A program made the position numbers and the translations under genes. Positions 55,327 to 64,000 of a DNA stretch of 64,000 nt are shown piece after piece. The stretch spans positions 434,001 through 498,000 of the forward strand of contig JAPVLO010000617.1 in the NCBI GenBank assembly GCA_027257055.1, written 5' to 3'. This stretch comes from Cephalopachus bancanus (Eukaryota; Chordata; Mammalia; Primates; Tarsiidae). Each line of letters opens with the position of its first letter. Position 1 is the stretch's first letter. The notes beneath the pieces are model-generated. The model had not been told where the DNA came from. It ran no database searches and saw only the letters and a program-made list of their open reading frames with translations.

Positions 55327-55608
55327 GCTGGGCTCGGTGGCTCAGCCTGTAATCCCACGCCTTTGGGAGGCTGAGGTGAGTGGATTGCCTGAGCCCGCGG
55401 GTTCGAGACCCGCCTGGGCAGCGAGACCTCATCTCTACAATAAATCCAGAAATCAGCCGAGCGTGGTGGCGCATGCCTGTAATTCCGGCTACTCGGAAGG
55501 CTGAGGCGGAAGGATCGCCGGAGCCCAGCAGGCCAGCGGCCACTGCCCTCCAGTCTGGGCGACAGAGTGAGACTCCAACTCAAAAAAAAATTAATAAAAA
55601 TAAAAATA
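55327..55608 (+). mobile_element. Alu, deletion subfamily
   Basis: Flanks aataaacatatttt and aataagcatatttt; lacks AACTTGG and a few right-arm bases. Confidence 0.94.
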
Positions 55609-55701
55609 AAATAAGCATATTTTATAAATGTGAAATAACAAAATGTCAATGTTAAGGCAGAGCTTTTATGTTTGAGTACTGGATTTTGGATACACGTCTT
55701 T

Positions 55702-55980
55702 TTTTTTTTTCAGTTGGAGATCACCCAGGCTGTAGTGGAGTGGCATGCTCATGGCCACCGCAGCCTTGAACTGTTAGACTCAGGCGATCCTTCCACCTCA
55801 GCCTTCCAAGTAGCAGAAGCCACAGGTGTGCACCACCATACCTGGCTAATTTTTTGGTCTATTGTAGAGATGAGGTCTTGTCAAGTTGCCCAGGTTGTTC
55901 TCAAACCCCTGAGCTCAGGCAATCCTCTCGCCTCGGCCTCCCAAAGTGCTGGGATTACACGCATGAGCCACCGCCCCTGG
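55702..55980 (-). mobile_element. Alu, first of a same-site pair
   Basis: Preceded by tggatacacgtcttt at 55,687-55,701; the matching copy lies beyond the second Alu. Confidence 0.92.
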
Positions 55981-55991
55981 TGGATGCACGT

Positions 55992-56280
55992 GTTTGTTTG
56001 TTTTTTTGAGTTGGAGACTCACTCTGTCGCCCAGACTGGAGTGCAGTGGCCGCTCCCAGCCACTGCAGCCCTGACCTGCCGGGCTCCGGCGATCCTTCCG
56101 CCTCAGCCTTCCAAGTAGCCGGAATTACAGGCATGCGCCACCATGCCCGGCTGATTTTTGGATTTATTGTTGAGATGAGGTCTCGCTGCCCAGGCGGGTC
56201 ACGAACCCGCGGGCTCAGGCAATCCACTCACCTCAGCCTCCCAAAGGTGCGGGATTACAGGCTGAGCCACCGAGCCCGGC
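55992..56280 (-). mobile_element. Alu, deletion subfamily, second of a same-site pair
   Basis: Flanked by tggatgcacgt at 55,981-55,991 and 56,281-56,291. Confidence 0.95.
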
Positions 56281-57094
56281 TGGATGCACGTCTTTAGGAA
56301 AGTGCTAAATTATGTGAAGTCAACGGGCGAGTCTCCACTCTCCATGTCTATAATCCAGGGAAATGGGGTGAGGAAGGAGGGGACGTGGGTGCTGGAAGGG
56401 GCTGTTAGGAAGGCACCACTGACAAGCCCGTCCTGCCCAAGCCCTGAGGGCAAAGCTTGGCCCAGGGGACGGCAGGTTCCAGACCCGCAGCACCAGCTGG
56501 CAATGTCACTTGTAGGAGCCACTTGGCCCCTGCCCAGATATGACAGAGGCAGCTCAGCTGCTTCAGACAACGTGACTCCGGGCTGGCGCAGGGGAGCTGG
56601 GAGAGACCACCCCGGCACTTTCCATGGCCCAGCTTTCCAGGCAGAGTATTCTGGTGACAACACTCCTAACAGCCTTCAAGACGATGTCAGTCAACCAACC
56701 AACCAGCCCCTCTGGCTGCTGACCACTGAGGTTCAAGCAGCAAAGACACATAGCTCCCTCAAGTGATAGGGGCTTAGTGTGAAAAGAGCCACAGGCCCAA
56801 GCACAGAGGACAGCAGGCAGGCACCAGGAGGGAACGGAGGTGCCTCCGACTCACACTGGCGTGCAGGTGTTTTTGTGGCTTCTCGAGTGGTTTTTAGTCT
56901 CTGCCATTAATGGTCCCCAGATAAAGCTGCTTCTGTCTTCTAGCCTCTACCACCCCAGTGGGCAACCCACCATGTATATCTGAGAAGAGGCCAGAGCGGC
57001 TCACACACTTACAAGGTCAGGTAGGTACCACAATGGAATCTGTCCCCAACTGGCCTATGTGTGGATTCATTCTGGTGTTTAAGAACTTGAACAA

Positions 57095-57377
57095 GCCGGG
57101 CTCGGTGGCTCAGCCTGTAATCCCGCGCCTTTGGGAGGCTGAGGTAAGTGGATTGCCTGAGCCGGTGGGTTCGAGACCCGCCTGGGCAGCAAGACCTCAT
57201 CTCTACAATAAATAAAAAATTCAGCCGGGCATGGTAGCACGCGCCTGTAATTCCGGCTACTCGGAAAGCTGAGGCGGAAGGATCGCCGGAGCCCACAGGT
57301 CGAGGCTGCGGTGGCCGGGAGCGGCCACGGCACTCCAGTCTGGGCGACAGAGTGAGACTCCAACTCAAAAAAAAAAA
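57095..57377 (+). mobile_element. Alu, deletion subfamily
   Basis: Flanks aagaacttgaaca and aagaacttgacca. Confidence 0.95.
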
Positions 57378-57474
57378 AAGAACTTGACCAACTTAGTGGA
57401 TTGATTTCCAGGTTCCTCTTGTCTACCCCTGTCTAGATGGCGTGGGATATAGTGTGGCAGACAGACTGAGTTAA

Positions 57475-57640
57475 GAGGTTTGGGCTCAGGTCTTAGCTCT
57501 GGGTGCAACCTCGGGACCAAGCTCTCTGAGCCTGTCTCTTCAAGCAGGTAATGATGCCCGCCCTACAGAACAACGGTACAGAATCAGATGTGTCTTAGCC
57601 CTGAGCTCAGCGCCTTGCACAGTATGAGCAAGCGGCAGTT
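57475..57640 (+). repeat. MIR relic
   Basis: gctctctgagcctgtctc, ggtaatgatgcccgccct and agcgccttgcacagtatg in MIR order. Confidence 0.7.
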
Positions 57641-58539
57641 CTTACTACAGTTTGTAACTAGGCCCCAGAGCAGGAAAGGCTGTCGGGGCAGAGTCTGTCC
57701 CCTGCTCTGGACCATGCTCCTGGCTGCAGGGGCCGCACCTACTTTTCGAGTGAAGCTGCGGACACCCCTGAGGGGAAGCCTCTGGTGGAGCCCCTGCAGT
57801 CATTACTGCTGTCACTCCACTCCTGGCGCCCCGACACTCAGAGGGGGCAGTCATTTGGAAACCGCTGTCACATCTCTTTACGGAAAGGTCCCGTCTCAGA
57901 CTGGACAGGGTTTTCTCATTGTTTTTTCATTCCGGACCCAGGACCCAGACAAAGAGCGTCCGACGGAGGAGGACAGTGGTTCTCTGAGCAGCCACGGGTG
58001 GGTGACGCTTTCCACCCCAAGGGGCCGGTCGTCAGGGCCAGAGGGACACTTCCATAACCAGCCCGGGCCAAGGGGGAAGGCCTGTTTGGGGCAAGCGCTG
58101 TGGGGCCTGCAGGCCCCACCTGGGGCACTGAACACCCCTCTTACCCACCAAGGTAAGGCCCATTAAACCCCCAAACAGGCCAGATTTCTGAATCTCTTGG
58201 GGAAAAAAAGCCAAGATGTGGCCTCAGCGGGCCACAGGTTTGCATGGCAATCACCTCTGGAGCTGAGGGGCAGCCACCGCCCCCCTGGGCTGCCTCTTCA
58301 GGTGGAGGGGGGACCAAGATGAGTAGAAGCAACACAGCCCATGATCTCAAGGAGTCCAGAGCTCGGAGGTGGATGACATCATCGCAGAGGTCACGTGACA
58401 AAAGGGAGACAGCGCAGAGGTGGGGATGAGGGGGCTCCCAGTCCAGTCTGGGCACGGGTCCAGAGAGTGGTGCCCAGAAAGCTCAGCGAACTGATGGATG
58501 GCGTAGGACTCAAAGGACGCACCAGACCGTTTTCCCATT

Positions 58540-58930
58540 ATGAAAATAGCTTTATTTGAGTTTTCTGATATAATCATAATACATGGAAATTTTAAGCAAT
58601 ATAAAATGGTATAAAAAAGTAATGCAAACTTCCATCTCTAGCTAGCCAGTTAACAGTTCAATCAGCATCCTTCCCATATGTAAAACTTTATATAAATGTG
58701 GATATCATATACACAATTCTACAACCTGCCCTTTTCACTCAAAAATGAGTTTTCCTTGCCAAAGAATATAGTTATATGTCATCTTCAATGGCTATATAAT
58801 ATCCAACCATTATGACTGTACCATAACTAGTTCATTTAATCCCTTCGTGATGGACATCTGAACTGTTTTTGGAACTGCAAACTATGTCATAATGAGCATC
58901 TTTGGACAGTCATCTTCAAGGATCTGGTTT
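58540..58930 (-). mobile_element. L1 relic, old 3'UTR
   Basis: Minus strand reads cagatgtccatcacg, ttatggtacagtcataatg and gcaggttgtagaattgtgta in the order typical of old L1 3' ends. Confidence 0.7.
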
Positions 58931-59874
58931 CTAGAAACACCTATGAGGATCCTCAGCGAATGTTCCCACACGTGGCAAATGCCCTCTTTCTTCTTACACT
59001 TTCGCTCCTCCTAGTCACAGTGTTGAAAAATGTCTGCTTTGGACAGTGTTACTCTGCGATACGAACGGAAGCTGAGAGAGGGGGTCTGGGTACAAAGCCC
59101 AGCATTAACAAAGGCTCCTCAGGCCACACAGAAATGCGAACTGGCATATCTGGACTGAGTTTCCATGAGGCATCAGCACTCTCCAAGGGCTGGGAGATAG
59201 GGGAAAGTTGGGCGGGGACCTCTCACAGATGCGTGGATGCCACAGTTATCTACTTGGCACTTATGTTGGGCATGGACCTCTGTTGGGGCCATGGAGTTAT
59301 AAAGACATATGATCTCGAGAGTTTTTAGTGTAGTGGAGTCCACCAGATAAAGCCACACAAGTGGTATCACAAGACACTGGCAGGTGATAGGCCGTTCCTG
59401 GGGATCGAAAGACAGGGCTGAGTTGCTCTCGTCCATTGCTGACTGTCAGCTCAGCCTGATCCTGTCCAAACACGGAGTGGAGAATCTCAGCAGTGTCTCC
59501 AAAGACAAAGTGTCTGGCCCAGGCACATGCCCACTGCAGCAATGATGCATCCTTCTGGGCTGAGGAATGACTGTGATCTTCTCCTTCCTCTTCCCCTAGG
59601 CTGCCAAGGTCTGGTAGGGAAATCCCACCACTGTGGGGTTTGATGTTGCTGGATTTCAGCTTCACCTGGGCTTCAACTTCACATGGGCCCTGCACCTGCT
59701 CAAGCAAAGAACACCCCTTCCAACACCACATTCGCTGCAACCTGAGCTTGGCCCCACCCTGAGTAGACATCCATCAGCTCCTCTCCTTTTATAAAATCTG
59801 AGTTGGTACAAAGGCATTCTTTATTTCTTTGGAGTTCCCAGCTACAGGTGTATTCAGGATGAAAATCTTCTGGT
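58931..59874. other. intergenic sequence, nothing recognised
   Basis: No repeat or exon that I can name. Confidence 0.5.
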
Positions 59875-60161
59875 GCCGGGCTCGGTGGCTCAGCCTGTAA
59901 TCTCGTGCTTTGGGAGGCTGAGGTGAGTGGATTGTCTGAGCCCACGGGTTCAAGACCTGCCTGGGCAACTTGGCGAGACCTCGTCTCTACAATAAATCAA
60001 AGAAAACTTAGCTGGGCATGGTAGCGCGCACCTGTAGTTCTGGCTACTTGGAAGGCTGAGGCGGAAGGATCACCGGAGCCCAGCAAGGCAAAGCTGTGGT
60101 GGTCGGGAGCGTGCCGCTGCACTCCAGTCTGGGCGACAGAGTGAGACTCCAACTCAAAAAA
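59875..60161 (+). mobile_element. Alu
   Basis: Flanked by aaaatcttctgg at both ends. Confidence 0.95.
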
Positions 60162-60502
60162 AAAATCTTCTGGGAAGTGGTCAAAACTACTAGTTTTTAC
60201 AAGCATGTGACACATCCTATCTTATTTCTATTTTTCTCACTTACTCTGTCACTGCATAATTATACTGGTTATTGTGACCACTCCAACTCCAAGTCCACAT
60301 ATCTGCAGCTCTTAGGAGCCCAGAGATTCTTGCTGTCTAAACCGCTTGGCTCAAACAGGTAAATATAATACTCCTCTCTGAGAAAGTATTATCAAGCATG
60401 AAATTGCCTCTCTTCTGCCTGCCCTCCACCAATCATTTATTTCCTGCGGCCTTAGCTGCAAGCACCCTCTGAGCACAGGTCCCCCCTGTACTGTGGACCG
60501 CA

Positions 60503-60782
60503 CTTTCTTTTTCGAGTCTCACTCTGTCGCCTAAGCTGGGGTGCAGTGACACGAACACAGCGCATCACAGCCTCAACCTCCTGGGCTCGGGCAGTCCTCC
60601 AGCCTCAGTTTCCCGAGGAGATGGGACTACAGTCAAGCACTACTATGCCCGGTTAATTACTTTTTCGTAGAGATAGGGTCTTGCTTTGTTGCCAGGCAGG
60701 TCTTGAACTCCTGGGCTCAAGCATATTCCCGCCTCAGCCTTCGAAAGTGCTGAGATTACAGGCATGAGCCACAAAGCCCAGT
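60503..60782 (-). mobile_element. Alu, older (AluJ-like)
   Basis: cgagtctcactctgtcgcc, ctcctgggctcaagc and gagccacaaagcccag. Confidence 0.9.
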
Positions 60783-60866
60783 TAGACTCCATTTTCTACC
60801 AGACATGTCCCTGTTATTCCCTTTCTCTCCCCTGAATTTTACTAACATGCTTAAGTCTGCCCCATC

Positions 60867-60964
60867 ATTATTTTAATTTTTTTTTAGAGTTTTTACAAAA
60901 TTTTATTTTAAAGATGTGGGGTACAAATTCAGGGTTAGGTATACAAACGTTGATTATGCAAGTA
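60867..60964 (-). mobile_element. short L1 3'-end insertion
   Basis: T-rich left end then gatgtggggtacaaattcagg, an L1 3' end in reverse. Flanked by aagtctgccccatc at 60,853-60,866 and 60,965-60,978. Confidence 0.85.
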
Positions 60965-60978
60965 AAGTCTGCCCCATC

Positions 60979-61560
60979 TTTTTTTTTTTGGGGTTTGAGT
61001 CTCACTCTGTTGCCCAGGCTGGAGGGCAGTGGCCACTCCCGGCCACCGCAGCCTCGACCTTCTGGTCTCCAGCGATCCTTCCACCTCAGCCTTCCGAGTA
61101 GCTGGAACTACAGGCGCATGCTACCACGCCTGGCAATTTTTTTTTTTTGAGTTGGAGTCTCACTCGGTCACCCAGACTGGAGTGCAGTGGCCGCTCCCAG
61201 CCACCGCAGCCTCAACCTGCTGGGCTCCAGCTATCCTTCCGCCTCAGCCTTCCGAGTAGCCGGAATTACAGGCAAGCGCTACCACGCCCAGCTGATTTTT
61301 GATTTATTGTGGAGATGAGGTCTCACCAAGTTGCCCAGGCGGGTCTCGAACCCGTGGGCTCAGGCAATCCACTCACCTCAGCCTCCCAAAGGCGCGGGAT
61401 TACAGGCTGAGCCACCGAGCCCGGTTTAATTTTTGATTTATTGTAGAGATGAGGCCTCGCCAAGTTGTCCAGGCAGGTCTCAAATCCGTGGGCTCAGGCA
61501 ATTCACTCACCTCAGCCTCCAAAAGGTGCGGGATTACAGGTTGAGCCACCAAGTCCAGCT
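60979..61560 (-). mobile_element. Alu split by another Alu
   Basis: Pieces 60,979-61,135 and 61,428-61,560; outer duplication tgccccatcttt at 60,970 and 61,561. Confidence 0.92.
61136..61427 (-). mobile_element. Alu nested in an Alu
   Basis: Complete young copy, gagttggagtctcactcgg to gagccaccgagcccgg. Confidence 0.93.
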
Positions 61561-61599
61561 TGCCCCATCTTTAAATAAAACAAAGCCTCATTCTACTAG

Positions 61600-62165
61600 C
61601 ATCTTCCCCACCACAAGCTACTGGTCTCCCTTCCCATGCACTATCAGCACTCATTGTCCGCACTGCTTCACATCTGCTCCAAACCTGCCTGCTTCCTGTG
61701 TTACCTGTGTGGTGAAGGGCTTCACTGTCTACCCTGGTGTCCAAGCCAGAGGCCTAAGGACCTGCTGGTCACCTCTCTCCTCTGGAGGCCTCTCATCAAA
61801 TCAGTGATCAGATCCCACAGTTCCAACCCCACATCCCGAACCTTCTCTGAGGTCTGGCGCACGATTACTGCCCTCCTCAGTTCTCCCAAGGGTTGAGCTA
61901 AGCCTAGTTGCTCTTTGCTGCTCCTGGTATGGCCCAATCACAATGTGACCATGTGACTTTCTACTTCAGCAGCCTCCCACACTTACTAGGGAATGTTCAA
62001 AAGCCTTACAAATCACACCAGGCACTGTGTGATCTGGCTCTTGCTCCTTACTCACTGTGGGCTGCCTCGCTGACCTGGTTTTGGCCACACGACGCTACCT
62101 GCATTTCCCTAGATGTGCCTACCTCACACTGCCAGACAGACAGAAGGCAGAACAGTCCCAGCAGA
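61600..62165 (+). mobile_element. L2 relic
   Basis: caaaagccttacaaatcacacc, tgtgatctggctcttgctcc and upstream pieces follow L2 order. Confidence 0.65.
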
Positions 62166-63243
62166 AGGAAAACATCTCTTCACTTTTGAGGCACACTTCA
62201 CGCATCGCATTCTCCAATCTCTCCCTTCGGAGTCCCCAGATGGAACGACACCGCCTTCTGTGCACCTGTCATTCCCTGCAGGCTTCTGGTTCAGTTCCCC
62301 CAACCCGCTATCAGTCTTCTTCATTTCCATGTCTGCGGACTTTTTACAGAAGGACATGTGTCCTAAAGACAGCTGGCCCCATCAGCCTCAGGATGCAGGA
62401 GGCTGAGGAGGGAGTCTGGAAACCAGAGGAGACTCCATTCCAAGGAAATAATAAAAAACAGACTTACGTCAAGATGACTGCTAGATGGAACTTAGCAAAG
62501 CAAGTAGAATTTATAAAAATTAAGTCTCTGGAGAAGAGAATTACAAACATAGAAAAGTGGACAGACTAGAGTAAACCTATGGGGCTGGACTCAAAGTATC
62601 AGTGTGTATTCATAATTTTTAATACCTATTTATGCCATCTACCTCTACCTCTCATTATTTCCATACATCTATATTTCCTTGCTCTATCTGCTTAGAGCCT
62701 AGAAGCGATGACACTACAGTGGCAATGAGCCCACTGAGTACCCAGATCTTGGTTTCTAAACATCCTTCTCTATTAAAAGGAATCAAGACTCCCTGGAGAA
62801 ATGGCTGACTCCAGGGCTGGGGCAGAAACATTCAAAATGAGCCTGGCACACCTTGTTATGTCAGAAAGTAAGGACGTGCTCAAAAAAATAATGAGGACAA
62901 GTTAAAAAGACATAGCCTGCTATAAATCTGGGACACTCTGAAAGTCAAAATAAAAACAAAGCAATGGCTTGCAACTCTGAGCAAAACAGGAATCCACGCG
63001 TCCATACTGATGAACAAATTAATAAATACATGGGGAGAAAGTATGCTTTTCTTTAGAAGTAGAAAGCCATATAAGAAATGTACAAGGCATTATGGAGCCA
63101 GGAAATACATTGATCAATCATGATAGTAATAACTGATTTAGGCAAAACTAATCATCACTTGATACTATAGTGAATGAGGAGCAAAATATTTACATAATCC
63201 CAAATTATTACTTGTTAAGTGCAAAGGGGAAGACAGTAAGTTT
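62166..63243. other. intergenic sequence, nothing firmly recognised
   Basis: 62,760-63,160 is A-rich and may be an old LINE relic; I could not place it. Confidence 0.45.
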
Positions 63244-63257
63244 AAAGTGGAGAAATC

Positions 63258-63554
63258 AGCCAGGCTCGGTAGCTCAGCCTGTAATCCTGTGCCTTTGGGA
63301 GGCTGAGGTAAGTGGATTGTCTGAGCCCGTGGGTTCGAGACCTGCTTGGGCAGGCGAGACCTCATCTGTACAAGAAATCAAACAATTAGCCGGGCGTGGT
63401 AGTGCGCGCCTGTAGTTCCAGCTACTTGGAAGGCTGAGGCGGAAGGATCGCCGGAGCCCAGCAGGTCGAGGCTGCGGTGGCCGGGAGCGGCCACTGTCCT
63501 CCAGTCTGGATGACAGAGTGAGACTCCAACTCAAAAAAAATAAAAATAAAAAAA
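63258..63554 (+). mobile_element. Alu, near-deletion subfamily
   Basis: Flanked by aaagtggagaaatc at 63,244-63,257 and 63,555-63,568. Confidence 0.95.
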
Positions 63555-63570
63555 AAAGTGGAGAAATCTG

Positions 63571-63860
63571 GGCCAGGCTCAGTGGCTCAGCCTGTAATCC
63601 CAGCACTTTGGGAGGCTGAGGCAAGTGGATTGCCTGAGCCCACAGGTTCGAGACCCGCCTGGACAACTCGGCGAAAGCTTGTCTCTATAATAAATCAAAA
63701 ATTAGCCGGGTGTGGTAGTGCACGCCTGTGGTTCTGACTACTTGGAAGGCTGAGGTGGTAGGATCGCTGGAGCCCAGCAGGTTGAGGCTGCAGTGGCCAG
63801 CAGCATGCCACTGCACTCCAATTTGGACAACAAAGTGAGACTCCAATTAAAAAAAAAAAA
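63571..63860 (+). mobile_element. Alu, older subfamily
   Basis: ggccaggctcagtggctc to gagactccaatt and an A-tail; flanks gagaaatct and gacaaatct. Confidence 0.92.
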
Positions 63861-64000
63861 GGACAAATCTAGCAGGTGATTTAACCAGGTGAACAGAGCT
63901 AACATCAGCATTAATGAGACCAACTGACATCACATACTGATTTAAGATGCATTGATGACACATCACTTCTGTGATATTCCTGCCCAGAATGCAAGCCCTA

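Noticed and set aside
56310..64000. Search for SNX1 terminal exons
   Set aside because: Expected from human gene order, but no segment resembling the SNX1 C-terminus was found.

Overview
This is mammalian, specifically primate, nuclear DNA. It carries dozens of 7SL-derived dimeric Alu elements with A-tails and target-site duplications, plus MIR, L2, L1 and MER5-type relics and CpG-island promoters. Three genes are recognisable and sit in the order known from human chromosome 15q22, reverse-complemented: CSNK1G1 (+, 3' part only), PPIB (+, complete) and SNX22 (-, complete). The Alus are not the anthropoid J/S/Y types, nor the strepsirrhine type with its distinctive right arm. Their hallmarks are a GGCTCAGCCTG left arm, CTACAATAAATC in the linker and a CAGTCTGG right arm. 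Short LTR-like sequences apparently moved by L1, with A-tails and duplications, are also present, and such elements are reported from tarsiers. A tarsier is therefore my best guess (inference).

Layout. Positions 1-30,927 are the 3' introns of CSNK1G1, with a constitutive exon at 13,700-13,806 and a 24-nt cassette exon at 17,366-17,389. Positions 1-8,800 are packed with Alus. An antisense class I (gammaretrovirus-like) endogenous retrovirus occupies 17,694-26,517. It has two 444/445-bp LTRs, a 4-bp duplication, decayed gag, pol and env, no integrase core and four Alu insertions. The last CSNK1G1 coding segment is 30,928-30,982, followed by a 3'UTR of about 5 kb. The gap to PPIB (36.3-40 kb) holds Alus, a SINE-like LTR-derived element and a possible piggyBac relic.

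PPIB starts in a CpG island (about 39.96-40.83 kb) and has five coding exons ending at 47,935. Exon 4 lacks one base and hits a stop. SNX22 runs toward PPIB on the minus strand (51,097 to 48,607). It has seven coding exons, two of them followed by GC donor sites, and its own CpG island. From 52 to 64 kb I see only L2, L1, MIR and MER5 relics, Alus and unassigned sequence. The last exons of SNX1, the next gene in human, were not found.

The genes do not form a pathway. CSNK1G1 is a membrane-anchored casein kinase 1, PPIB an ER prolyl isomerase of the collagen-folding machinery, and SNX22 a PX-domain sorting nexin. I found no novel multi-gene system. The most informative points are the PPIB frameshift, the CSNK1G1 microexon, the GC-AG introns of SNX22, the integrase deletion joined to a truncated Alu, and the L1-mobilised LTR fragments.
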